A DNA stretch of 64,000 bases from Nonlabens ulvanivorans. Lineage in GTDB: Bacteria; Bacteroidota; Bacteroidia; Flavobacteriales; Flavobacteriaceae. Positions 1-7,510 of the stretch are shown piece by piece. The DNA is taken from positions 1-64,000 of the forward strand of contig NZ_JPJI01000004.1 in assembly GCF_000732625.1 (NCBI RefSeq). The letters run 5' to 3'. How positions within the stretch are numbered: position 1 is the stretch's first letter; every line of letters begins with the position of its first letter. The translations under genes and the position numbers were made by a program. The notes beneath the pieces are model-generated. The model was given only the letters and a program-made list of their open reading frames with translations. It did not search any database and was not told the origin of the DNA.

Positions 1-160
1 TATAAGCCTTTAAAACGTCTCAATCGCCATTATACAACGTTCTTGTTTGTTTCCTAGCGGCTGGCGATAATTGGGTAAGTACAAGCTGACTATAGCTCAA
101 GAGGTTTTACAGCTTTGCCATTATTGTCTCCGACGAGCGCAGCGAGAGGAAGACAGTTGA

Positions 161-281
161 GTAGGTTGGGAGACTTGTGATTTATAATTACTAAAGCTGG
201 TTGATCTTTTGCAGCGTTATTGCAGTTCTAAAGTTTCTAATCCGAAGAGTGTAATTATAAATTACAAAAGCGAAAACCTAC
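161..281. repeat. Long imperfect hairpin in gene-free DNA
   Basis: Positions 177-191 (GTGATTTATAATTAC) pair with 251-265 (GTAATTATAAATTAC) at 14 of 15 positions. Further out, GTAGGTT at 161-167 pairs with AACCTAC at 275-281, with 9 unpaired bases on each side between the two stems. No open reading frame is evident in positions 1-301. The segment lies in what would be the next cassette of the array, so it may be a non-coding cassette or part of a recombination site. Confidence 0.5.
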
Positions 282-301
282 GGCCGCAGGCAATGGACTA
301 G

Positions 302-491
302 AACGGTCTGATATAAGAATAGTAGGGCTGAAAATAGACAGTTACTATTCGGTTAAACACAAGCCGAATTTTTTAATTTTTCTTATTATCTTTTTTTCTC
401 GACAAGCCAAATTTAAAAATTTGGCGATCTTGCAAATATGCCAATATCATTGGGTTAAGCACTCATTGCCCTATTATTTTTATACGTTGTT
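302..491 (-). repeat. attC-like site 1 (downstream of the SIR2 gene)
   Basis: On the plus strand: AAC (302-304), a 6-nt spacer, an arm at 311-327, a variable middle, an arm at 469-485, a 3-nt spacer and GTT (489-491). The arms TATAAGAATAGTAGGG and CCCTATTATTTTTATA pair at 14 of 16 positions, and both exceptions are G-T. The middle holds GCCAAATTTAAAAATTTGGC (406-425), an apical hairpin shared with site 3. Total length is 190 bp. The stop codon of the SIR2 gene (490-492) lies inside the site. Confidence 0.65.
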
Positions 492-1980
492 ATGTAGCGT
501 TTGTTCTCAATTTCTCTAATAATGATGGTACTTCTTTATGATCTTCATACCATATAACATTTAATCCAATTTTATTGAAGGTGTCTTCTTGAATTTTATG
601 ATGTAGTTTTGAAAATTCTTGATACTTTTTAGATTTACTAATTATCGTGGATTTAATTTCTCTTTCTAATAAAATATAATGCTTACATCCATCGTATTTT
701 TCAGAATGAATACTGAATAGTCGTCTTAAGTTTGGGTCTATTCCAGATAAACCAATCAAAACGCACGTTTTTTCACGAAGTGCTTTGATTTGTACAATAT
801 TAGACCAAGAATATGGATCTGATTGCATTTGTAAATACCCATCTTCACTAAACACCAAAACAGATTGATCAAGATTAGTATAAAGTTTTTCATCCCTTGG
901 AATGAACCCGTGAACGTGATAGATGGGTAACTTTGTCATTTCCTCTTGATCAGCTTCACGATACATACTTTTAAATTCTACGCCATTTTTTTTAAGGTGC
1001 TTTTCAAGTAGATCATCAAAATTATATGTAATAATTGACTCAATTCCTACTTTTCTTCTTCGTGGCTGAGCAAGTTTGGATATTGTTTCTAGCAATGGTT
1101 GATCTTTAATTGGCTTTACTGTTCTGTACAAAGCCTTTTTAATTTCATTCTTGAAATTTTCTCCTAAAGCACTTCTAATATAAGAAGCACTTACAATTGG
1201 AGCACCATTTTGTATGCTTACCAGTTCATCTGCTATTTCATCTTTCTCCGCAATAGTAAGCTTATCTGAAATTTTTTCATTTATTATCGAAAGATTCAGT
1301 TTTTTGAGAAGCTCGTTCCAACTTGGTACACCAGCATCCTTTGACGCACCTGCTCCTAACATTAGTATTATTTCATCGTTTTCGTAGGCTTTTTTTAATT
1401 TGACTAGCTTTTGATCTCTTTCTAGTATCCAGTCATCAGACGATTTTTTCGCATATTCAATAGTTTGATTAAAAACTTCTTTACCAATATTGCTAAGTAT
1501 CTTGAGACTGAGGTCTTCGTTACTCTTAATTAGCTTTAATACTTCATTATTATCCCAAATAATTAAACTTAATCCTCTTCTTTTTGCAATTCCAATAGCT
1601 CGATCTTTATCATCTAAACTAATCTCATCAGCAAAAATTAAAAGAACTGATTTATATCCTGAATTTGTTTGAACTATTCTATTTAAAATTGTTGATAATA
1701 GTAATTTTGAAAATCTAGATTTGATTTCTACAAGAGTGTTGTCTGGAATATTCAAAAATCCATCTTCGATTATTGCATCCAATTCAATTTTACGAGCAAT
1801 TTGATCTTTAGTGATAAATTCAAACTTAGGATATCTATGAAGTCTTTTCTTTCCTTCTTGTTTTGCGAGGTCGTCCAATAACCCTAATAGTAGTACTTCA
1901 AATTCTCTTCTATATTCTTTGTCGAATATATTTACGTAATTCCTAGATTTTTCATCATTTAGATGTGTAAAAAAGAACAT
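490..1980 (-). CDS. PD-(D/E)XK nuclease-like and SIR2-domain protein (putative anti-phage defence)
   Basis: 496 residues, two domains. The N-terminal part (about 1-160) looks like a restriction-endonuclease fold: E66-x-D68 followed by VEIKSRF at 84-90 (E85, K87). The C-terminal part is a SIR2-like NAD-binding domain: GAGASKDAGVPSW at 209-221, TYNFDDLL at 318-325, YHVHG at 354-358 (candidate catalytic His357) and GLSGIDPNLRRL at 410-421. SIR2 domains in bacterial defence proteins commonly degrade NAD+ on infection, and fused nuclease-like domains may act as sensor or second effector; that role is inferred here. It is the leftmost complete cassette of the array. The stop codon overlaps the flanking inverted repeat. 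No Bacteroidota promoter was seen upstream. Confidence 0.85.
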   Translation of the reverse strand: MFFFTHLNDEKSRNYVNIFDKEYRREFEVLLLGLLDDLAKQEGKKRLHRYPKFEFITKDQIARKIELDAIIEDGFLNIPDNTLVEIKSRFSKLLLSTILNRIVQTNSGYKSVLLIFADEISLDDKDRAIGIAKRRGLSLIIWDNNEVLKLIKSNEDLSLKILSNIGKEVFNQTIEYAKKSSDDWILERDQKLVKLKKAYENDEIILMLGAGASKDAGVPSWNELLKKLNLSIINEKISDKLTIAEKDEIADELVSIQNGAPIVSASYIRSALGENFKNEIKKALYRTVKPIKDQPLLETISKLAQPRRRKVGIESIITYNFDDLLEKHLKKNGVEFKSMYREADQEEMTKLPIYHVHGFIPRDEKLYTNLDQSVLVFSEDGYLQMQSDPYSWSNIVQIKALREKTCVLIGLSGIDPNLRRLFSIHSEKYDGCKHYILLEREIKSTIISKSKKYQEFSKLHHKIQEDTFNKIGLNVIWYEDHKEVPSLLEKLRTNAT

Positions 1981-2036
1981 ATTTTTTTGATTGGTTTATT
2001 TAAATTTTAAACCATATGCTTGTTAAAATGCTACAT

Positions 2037-2160
2037 AACGTGTTTGTATATGGTTTGTTGCGTCGTTTAAGCACCTAATTTAGCAAATAAAAACCGAATA
2101 GAAAGTCCGCGAGGATTTTCGTAAGTAGGCGAGTACTAGCAATGAATTATACACGGTGTT
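2037..2160 (-). repeat. attC-like site 2 (between cassettes 1 and 2)
   Basis: Plus strand: AAC (2037-2039), 6-nt spacer, arm GTATATGGTTTGTTGC (2046-2061), variable middle, arm GCAATGAATTATACAC (2139-2154), 3-nt spacer and GTT (2158-2160). Eleven positions pair canonically, four are G-T and one is a mismatch. The site is 124 bp, shorter than sites 1 and 3, because the middle is different and lacks the AAATTT hairpin. Spacer geometry is the same as in the other two sites. Confidence 0.6.
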
Positions 2161-2172
2161 ACCTGCTGGTTT

Positions 2173-3090
2173 TTATCTTATGATTGTATTTATATTAAAA
2201 TTTTCAGCTTCTTGTTCATTCAGTATAAAGTGTCTGAACGTGCCAACACTAAATTGGCTTAAGTATTCAACAACTCCATTTTTGAATCTACGAATCTCAT
2301 CAGCATTTCCTATGTCAGAACGATAGACCATTATTAAAATTAAAGTAGGACTTCTTTTACTTGAATTAAAAATGTGATTTCGCATTCTTACCAAAGCGCT
2401 AAAAGACTTTTTTACAATGTCCATATTTAATTTTGTTTGTAAATATTTAACCTCAATAATTATATCTGGATTTTTCCTTTTATTATTTGGTGTTAAAACA
2501 ATATCAGCCTCAAATTTATCGTCAATTTTTACATTTGCTTTTGGCTCATAAGCAAATGAATTAAACTCAATTATTTTATCATAAAAGAGTTTTTCCATTC
2601 CGATTAAGTTAGTTTTTAGTTTTTCAATTTCTTCTTTGCTTTTTGCTTTTGGTTTCTCATCTTTTATTTTTTCACTCGAAGTGCTTTCTTGAATTTCTTC
2701 TTGTACTTCCATTTCCGCTTTTTCATCAATTTCTTCTGAATCCAATTGCTTTGTAGCTCGAAGTAACTCTAACTTAATTCCGTCTGTTTCATCAATGCCA
2801 TCTTGTTTTTTCTTCCATTTTTTAAAACCTATGAAAATTAATAAACATCCAAATAAGAATAAACCAATAGAGATAAATGGAAGTGCTTTAATTACGATTA
2901 AATTCAAACTAATTCTATTGTCAACAAGGTCTTTCGATGATTGAATTAATCCATTATAGTCTGTTGAGGATATTACACCCAATTCCTGTTTCATAAATAA
3001 CCAAGGAATTATGAATGAAGAGGCTATAAAAATTAGCCCTATAGATGTTAGGAATCTGTATAAATCTGAAAATTCAATTTTGTTTAGCAT
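2173..3090 (-). CDS. Membrane-anchored PD-(D/E)XK nuclease-like protein
   Basis: 305 residues; family not recognised by name. Two hydrophobic segments (about 13-33 and 68-89) predict an inner-membrane hairpin. A charged Glu/Lys-rich linker (about 110-165) follows, likely coiled coil. The C-terminal domain has a PD-(D/E)XK-like signature: D196 in EADIVLT, then IIEVKY with E213 and K215, and a downstream helix-rich part. This suggests a nuclease or nuclease-like domain facing the cytoplasm. It is the middle cassette of the array, flanked by GTTACCTGC (2158-2166) and GCAGGTAAC (3107-3115). A defence role is inferred from its neighbours and domain type, not shown. Confidence 0.75.
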   Translation of the reverse strand: MLNKIEFSDLYRFLTSIGLIFIASSFIIPWLFMKQELGVISSTDYNGLIQSSKDLVDNRISLNLIVIKALPFISIGLFLFGCLLIFIGFKKWKKKQDGIDETDGIKLELLRATKQLDSEEIDEKAEMEVQEEIQESTSSEKIKDEKPKAKSKEEIEKLKTNLIGMEKLFYDKIIEFNSFAYEPKANVKIDDKFEADIVLTPNNKRKNPDIIIEVKYLQTKLNMDIVKKSFSALVRMRNHIFNSSKRSPTLILIMVYRSDIGNADEIRRFKNGVVEYLSQFSVGTFRHFILNEQEAENFNINTIIR

Positions 3091-3112
3091 AATGTTTTTT
3101 CAACTTGCAGGT

Positions 3113-3301
3113 AACGGTCTTGTATATGGCTCGTAGCGTGTAAATTAGAAAATTATTTTCGAATTAAGCACAAGCCAGATTTTTAAATTTTACTATTTAT
3201 CTTATTTATCGGAAATCGTCAAATTTAAAAATTTGGCGATTTCCCAAATATGTCTTAACTTCGATTAGGCAACTAATTAGCTATGAGCTATATACGTTGT
3301 T
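3113..3301 (-). repeat. attC-like site 3 (between cassettes 2 and 3)
   Basis: Plus strand: AAC (3113-3115), 6-nt spacer, arm GTATATGGCTCGTAGC (3122-3137), variable middle, arm GCTATGAGCTATATAC (3280-3295), 3-nt spacer and GTT (3299-3301). Arms pair at 14 of 16 positions and both exceptions are G-T. The middle carries a 34-nt hairpin at 3211-3244 (16-bp arms with one G-T, around AA). Length 189 bp. The body aligns with site 1, but the arm sequences differ, so pairing rather than sequence is conserved. Confidence 0.7.
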
Positions 3302-3316
3302 GTGCATAGTTATTTT

Positions 3317-4150
3317 CTAGTACGCACAGTCTCTCAATAACTTCTCACATTCATCAATTATATTGTCATAATGTAATATTATTATTCCATTTTTTCGGCT
3401 TTCTCTAGCAAGTCGATAAGTCTTTTCATTAAAATCATCTCTTTTTCCTGCTACTACAACATAATTCATTCTTGTATTGTCATATTCTAAAAATTCTCGA
3501 GGAATATTTTTTGAAGGATTTTTATGTTTGTCAAAGACATTTCTCAGAGTTCCAAAGTTTTTATCATTCCAATGCTTCCAATCTGCAATTTGTTCAATTC
3601 CTTTTCGAAAGGTTTGTCCAAAGCTTCCATTTCCGATAGTTATATTTTTAGATGGGTTTTCTAATTCCACAAAGACGAAGTGATATCCATTCGAATTTTT
3701 GCCAACAATTAGAAAATCAACCTGAAAATTTGGTGGTAATTGAAATTCAGGAAAAATATATCTATCGTGATGACCAAAAACAGTATAGTTTTTCAGAATA
3801 GAACCGATAATAAAGTGAGCTTCGTTATCTTTTATAAAGTTCAAAATATTCCTTTCTGTCGTATCTGCATTATTTAGCAATAATTTGAAATCAGCTAGTT
3901 TTTGTTCGTAGTCTTTTTTTCTAATTGCTAAGTCAGCTTCGTTTAGAAAATTATTTGGAAAATAAGATGCAACATTTAAAAGAAAAGGATGTTTTCCAAC
4001 TAATTCTAAAAGTTCAAAAGGATTTTTCATTTCTTTTGAATTCTGTATCATTTTTTCAATCGATTCAGTTGCGTTTAATCTGTCATATTCTTTAGTTAAC
4101 TTAATTTCATCTTCGTTTAACTTAAAAAAATCTCTTGAAAATATGCTCAT
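3317..4150 (-). CDS. Shedu-like DUF4263 nuclease (putative anti-phage defence)
   Basis: 277 residues. The C-terminal half resembles the DUF4263 domain of Shedu protein SduA: QVDFLIVG (D145) followed by HFVFVELENPS (E162, E164) and a Gln/Trp-containing helix (GIEQIADW, about 184-191). These are the positions of a PD-(D/E)XK-type active site. The N-terminal 100 residues are helical and of unknown function. Shedu is known as a single-gene anti-phage system; membership here is judged from the motif pattern only. It is the rightmost cassette, flanked by GTTGTGCATA (3299-3308) and TATGCACAAC (4172-4181). Confidence 0.75.
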   Translation of the reverse strand: MSIFSRDFFKLNEDEIKLTKEYDRLNATESIEKMIQNSKEMKNPFELLELVGKHPFLLNVASYFPNNFLNEADLAIRKKDYEQKLADFKLLLNNADTTERNILNFIKDNEAHFIIGSILKNYTVFGHHDRYIFPEFQLPPNFQVDFLIVGKNSNGYHFVFVELENPSKNITIGNGSFGQTFRKGIEQIADWKHWNDKNFGTLRNVFDKHKNPSKNIPREFLEYDNTRMNYVVVAGKRDDFNEKTYRLARESRKNGIIILHYDNIIDECEKLLRDCAY

Positions 4151-4181
4151 TTATTGGTTTCGGTTTTTAATTATGCACAAC

Positions 4182-4494
4182 GTTAGTACATACAAACCTA
4201 AGCAAAATCTTACAACATTATGGTACTCTATTTGACTTAAAGCAAACCTTTTAGCAGTGTCGATCATAACTCAAAAAAGGTAGTAAATGCAAACCTTTTC
4301 GTTTTAAACGTTTCATATCGGCTTTTTCAACACTCTAAAATTTCACGTTTCGTTTTGGTATAAAGTCATAAGTTGATTAGTGCAATAGGATGATGCTTTT
4401 TACACTTTCGCGCAAGCGGTATTTAAAAATATAATGTAGTGAGATGCTGCAGTGTGTGCATAGATTTATTTTCTATAGCTCATTTTTATCGCAT
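4182..4494. other. Array boundary, no gene; relic cassette end
   Basis: No credible gene is seen between cassette 3 and the lysA terminator. Next to the AAC core at 4179-4181 there is a single arm-like sequence (4188-4203) with no complementary partner to the right. Positions 4455-4475 repeat 3301-3319 (TGTGCATAG plus TTATTTTCTA) with a 2-bp insertion, which suggests a decayed second copy of the 3' end of cassette 3. A direct repeat GCAAACCTTTT occurs at 4242-4252 and 4289-4299. Confidence 0.45.
4404..4418. repeat. Dispersed palindrome, degenerate copy
   Basis: ACTTTCGCGCAAGCG, a degenerate copy of the CGCTTTCGCGAAAGCG element, intergenic, at the border between the cassette array and core genes. 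Confidence 0.45.
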
Positions 4495-4524
4495 AAAAAA
4501 AAGCCCAACCTTGCGGTTGGACTT
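4495..4524 (-). terminator. Terminator of lysA
   Basis: On the minus strand, GTCCAACC-GCAA-GGTTGGGC forms a stem followed by a run of eight T. It lies 36 bp after the lysA stop codon. Confidence 0.85.
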
Positions 4525-4560
4525 CTCTATGATATAACTGCAATGGCAGTATTCCCGATT

Positions 4561-5784
4561 TTAAACCAGTTCTTCTAGTGCTAGTTCTACAGGTACCTGA
4601 TGTTTTAAAATGTCTTCCATGGTCTCGCGTTCTCTGATTAAATGCGCCTCGCCGTTGTACCACAGCACCTCTGCCGGACGGTATCTACTGTTATAGTTAC
4701 TGGTCATAGAGTAGCAGTAGGCACCAGCGTTTGCAAATGCGAGTATGTCACCTTCTGTGATCTCGCTGATCTGGCGGTTTTGTGCAAAGGTATCGGTCTC
4801 ACAGATATAACCTACCACGCTGTAAAAACGATTGCGGCCAGTCTCATTAGAGATATTTTTAATACCGTGGTACGATCCATATAACATAGGACGTATCAGG
4901 TGATTAAATCCACTATCGATACCAGCAAAAACGGTAGACGTGGTTTGTTTTACGACATTCACTTTGGCAAGAAAATATCCTGCCTCACTTACTAGAAACT
5001 TTCCAGGTTCAAAGGCTAGTGTGATATCACGTCCATAATCTTTACAAAATTTATTGAAACGCTCGCTTAACTGCTCACCTAAATCCTCAATGTCTGTAGA
5101 AACGTCTCCTTCTTTATAAGGTACTTTAAATCCACTACCAAAATCGATAAACTCCAGGTCCTTAAACTTTGCTGCGGTCTCAAAAAGGATTTCTGTCGCA
5201 TATAAAAACACGCCTATGTCTAGAATGTCACTACCCGTATGCATGTGCACACCGTTAACGGTCATTTTAGTATTTTCTACAATGCGCAGTAAATGCGGTA
5301 TCTGGTGGATAGAGATCCCAAATTTTGAATCGATGTGTCCTACAGATATGTTTGCATTACCACCAGCCATAACGTGTGGATTAATACGCACACATACCGG
5401 TATGGTAGGATGCTTAGAGCCAAATTGTTCAAGGATCGATAAATTATCAATATTGATTTGCACGCCCATGGCAGCGACTTGTTCAATCTCTTCTAGCGAC
5501 ACACCATTAGGCGTGTAAATGATCTTGTGCGGCTCTACACCAGTAGCAAGACCCAACTGTACTTCTTGTAGACTCACGGTATCGAGTCCAGCGCCTAACT
5601 GTTTAAACAGCTTCAAGATGGATAAGTTTGATAATGCTTTAACGGCATAATGTATTCTCAGTGATTTCGCTTGCGCGAAAGCCGAGGTCAAACGTTCATA
5701 CTGCGACACGATACGATGCGCGTCGTACACATAGACAGGACTACCGTGTTCCTGTGCAATGTTCAATAAATCTTGTGATTGCAT
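4561..5784 (-). CDS. lysA: Diaminopimelate decarboxylase
   Basis: 407 residues, a normal length for LysA. It converts meso-diaminopimelate to lysine, the last step of lysine synthesis, in the cytoplasm. It is a fold-type III PLP enzyme: PLP lysine K49 in YAVKALSN, His180 in GVHMHTGSD, glycine loop GSGFK at 216-220, EPGKF at 259-263, CETD at 328-331 and the C-terminal NAGAYCYSM at 352-360. It stands alone between the cassette array and sucC. A copy of the dispersed palindrome lies in the coding sequence and encodes AFAQA at about residues 35-39. A TAnnTTTG promoter lies upstream and a strong terminator downstream. Confidence 0.95.
   Translation of the reverse strand: MQSQDLLNIAQEHGSPVYVYDAHRIVSQYERLTSAFAQAKSLRIHYAVKALSNLSILKLFKQLGAGLDTVSLQEVQLGLATGVEPHKIIYTPNGVSLEEIEQVAAMGVQINIDNLSILEQFGSKHPTIPVCVRINPHVMAGGNANISVGHIDSKFGISIHQIPHLLRIVENTKMTVNGVHMHTGSDILDIGVFLYATEILFETAAKFKDLEFIDFGSGFKVPYKEGDVSTDIEDLGEQLSERFNKFCKDYGRDITLAFEPGKFLVSEAGYFLAKVNVVKQTTSTVFAGIDSGFNHLIRPMLYGSYHGIKNISNETGRNRFYSVVGYICETDTFAQNRQISEITEGDILAFANAGAYCYSMTSNYNSRYRPAEVLWYNGEAHLIRERETMEDILKHQVPVELALEELV
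5668..5682. repeat. Dispersed palindrome copy within lysA
   Basis: CGCTTGCGCGAAAGC, one base off the core. Inside lysA it is read as Ala-Phe-Ala-Gln-Ala. Confidence 0.7.
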
Positions 5785-5802
5785 GCTTAAAAATTAAGCC
5801 TA

Positions 5803-5810
5803 CAAAATTA
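5803..5810 (-). promoter_or_regulatory. -7 element of lysA
   Basis: Minus-strand TAATTTTG matches the Bacteroidota TAnnTTTG -7 consensus, 18 bp upstream of the lysA ATG. No clear -33 TTG was found. Confidence 0.55.
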
Positions 5811-6146
5811 CTAGGTTAGGACTAATATTTATTAATAAAATGATAAATCTTTCTTATGAGCTGGTATAATGATGGCGCCATCGGTTTATGGGTAGCATCC
5901 ATTTATAGAAATAGGGATACAAATTACCTTTCTGTATCATAGAAAGGGCATGCCTGTAATGCAGCGTTAATTATCTGTCTATGGCTTTTAAACACAACGG
6001 TTGTTATAGAATGATGTTCATAAAATCAATTCTGATTCTGTATAAGTGGGAACTATAAATTCATCACTTAAAGTCTAAATTTTTGGCTTACTCATAACCT
6101 GTTCTTAAAAAATATATTTTTATTTCAAATTCAAGGTTCACTTTCT

Positions 6147-6154
6147 TATTTTTG
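6147..6154 (+). promoter_or_regulatory. -7 element of sucC
   Basis: TATTTTTG matches TAnnTTTG, 32 bp upstream of the sucC ATG. Confidence 0.6.
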
Positions 6155-6186
6155 CTGTACTTAAAATTGAACCTTAAAGAACATTT

Positions 6187-7380
6187 ATGAATCTTCACGA
6201 ATATCAAGGAAAAGAAATATTAGCTAGTTATGGTGTAACTATACAGCGAGGTAAAGTAGCAACTACTGCTGCAGAAGCTGTAGCGGCTGCAAAAGAATTA
6301 ACTGAAGAAACTGGTACTGGATGGCACGTTATAAAAGCCCAAGTACACGCCGGTGGACGTGGTAAAGGTGGTGGAGTAAAACTTGCCAAAAATCTTGAAC
6401 AAGTTGAAGAAATAGCTGGACAGATCATAGGTATGGACCTAGTAACACCACAGACTAGTGCTGAGGGAAAACGTGTTCACCAAGTTCTAGTGGCAGAAGA
6501 TGTATATGAGCCAGGTGAAGTAGAGGTAGAAGAATTCTACATGTCTGTACTTCTAGACCGTGCACAAGGAAAAAACATGATCATGTATTCTACAGAAGGT
6601 GGAATGGATATCGAGACCGTTGCAGAGGAGACGCCACATTTAATCTTTACAGAGACGATAGACGCATCACATGGTTTACAAGGTTTTCAAGCAAGACGTA
6701 TCGCGTTTAACTTAGGTTTAAGCGGTAAGGCATTTAAAGAAATGACAAAGTTTGTTGCTGCTTTATACAATGCATATGTAGGATCTGATTCTGCTTTATT
6801 TGAAATCAATCCAGTATTAAAAGCTAGTGATAACCGTATCATCGCAGTAGATTGTAAAATCACACTAGATGAAAACGCATTATTCCGTCACAAAGATCTT
6901 GAAGCAATGAGAGATACACGTGAGGAAAACGCTACTGAGGTAGAAGCAAAAGCGGTAGGATTAAACTATGTAGATCTAGATGGTAATGTAGGTTGTATGG
7001 TAAACGGTGCAGGACTTGCAATGGCAACGATGGACCTTATCAAACAAGCTGGTGGAGAACCTGCTAACTTCCTAGATGTAGGTGGTACTGCAGATGCAAA
7101 ACGTGTTGAAGAAGCTTTTAAAATTATCCTTAAAGATAAAGGTGTGAAAGCAATTCTTGTAAACATCTTTGGTGGTATCGTACGTTGTGATCGTGTAGCA
7201 CAAGGTATTATAGATGCAAAGAAAAGTATGGGTGATGCGATGAATGTACCATTGATTGTAAGACTACAAGGAACTAATGCAGAGATTGCAAAGGATCTTA
7301 TCGACAACTCTGGAATGGATGTTCAAAGTGCTACAGAATTTCAAGAAGCTGCAGATAAAGTACAAGCGGTAATCGCTTAA
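6187..7380 (+). CDS. sucC: Succinyl-CoA ligase (ADP-forming), beta subunit
   Basis: 397 residues. Beta subunit of the TCA-cycle enzyme that converts succinyl-CoA and NDP to succinate, CoA and NTP. The ATP-grasp N-terminus MNLHEYQGKEILASYG is diagnostic, the nucleotide-binding VHAGGRGKGGGVKLAKN lies at 53-69, and the C-terminal CoA-ligase domain has NIFGGIVRCDRVAQGI near 324-339. It is transcribed alone with its own promoter and terminator. The alpha subunit gene sucD is about 14.5 kb away at 21923 rather than adjacent as in many bacteria. Confidence 0.97.
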   Translation: MNLHEYQGKEILASYGVTIQRGKVATTAAEAVAAAKELTEETGTGWHVIKAQVHAGGRGKGGGVKLAKNLEQVEEIAGQIIGMDLVTPQTSAEGKRVHQVLVAEDVYEPGEVEVEEFYMSVLLDRAQGKNMIMYSTEGGMDIETVAEETPHLIFTETIDASHGLQGFQARRIAFNLGLSGKAFKEMTKFVAALYNAYVGSDSALFEINPVLKASDNRIIAVDCKITLDENALFRHKDLEAMRDTREENATEVEAKAVGLNYVDLDGNVGCMVNGAGLAMATMDLIKQAGGEPANFLDVGGTADAKRVEEAFKIILKDKGVKAILVNIFGGIVRCDRVAQGIIDAKKSMGDAMNVPLIVRLQGTNAEIAKDLIDNSGMDVQSATEFQEAADKVQAVIA

Positions 7381-7416
7381 TACTGATTTAGAGAATAAAT
7401 TCTCGATTAAATATAT

Positions 7417-7450
7417 AAAACCACGTTGAAGTTTATCAACGTGGTTTTTT
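7417..7450 (+). terminator. Terminator of sucC
   Basis: AAACCACGTTGA-agttta-TCAACGTGGTTT followed by T residues, 40 bp after the sucC stop. Confidence 0.9.
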
Positions 7451-7484
7451 TATGTGTTGAAAGTTTTAAATCAAATCAGTTTAT

Positions 7485-7492
7485 TAAATTTG
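7485..7492 (+). promoter_or_regulatory. -7 element of the T9SS cargo gene
   Basis: TAAATTTG lies 18 bp upstream of the ATG at 7511. It sits downstream of the earlier in-frame ATG at 7454, which argues for the 7511 start. Confidence 0.6.
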
Positions 7493-7510
7493 AGTATAAA
7501 CCAACACATT

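Larger units (their letters stand above)
302..4181 (-). mobile_element. Integron-like gene cassette array with three defence-type cassettes
   Basis: Three leftward cassettes lie at about 489-2039, 2158-3115 and 3299-4181. Each is bounded by its own inverted repeat: GTTATGTAGC/GCTACATAAC, GTTACCTGC/GCAGGTAAC and GTTGTGCATA/TATGCACAAC. Between cassettes lie sites with imperfect inverted arms and AAC/GTT ends. In integrons the first bases of an inserted cassette come from its own attC site, which produces exactly this cassette-specific pairing. The sequence after GTT does not match the classic GTTRRRY box well, so this may be a divergent attC class or a different cassette system. No tyrosine recombinase gene is present in the window. 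The array probably continues left of position 1. All three genes are on the minus strand, and no TAnnTTTG promoter was seen directly upstream of any of them. Confidence 0.7.
5785..6186. other. Divergent intergenic region lysA/sucC
   Basis: About 400 bp between divergent genes. Apart from the two -7 elements (5803-5810 minus, 6147-6154 plus) no gene, strong hairpin or repeat was recognised. Confidence 0.6.

Noticed and set aside
31-38. Second cassette junction at TATACAAC near the left edge
   Set aside because: It has an AAC core, but the neighbouring sequence has no complementary arm at the expected distance, so it is left as undecided.
225-230. GTTCTA as the other end of the cassette starting at 304
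   Set aside because: Only six bases match GTTCTAGTC, the flanking spacer and arm are not conserved, and the cassette would be under 80 bp.
4242-4299. Direct repeat GCAAACCTTTT as a recombination site
   Set aside because: Short, AT-rich, only two copies and no link to the cassette core; likely chance.
4466-4663. Open frame overlapping the lysA 3' end on the same strand
   Set aside because: It overlaps lysA out of frame and runs through the terminator; composition is not protein-like.
7454-7510. Longer start for the T9SS cargo gene
   Set aside because: The extra 19 residues precede a complete signal peptide, and the promoter element at 7485-7492 lies inside them.
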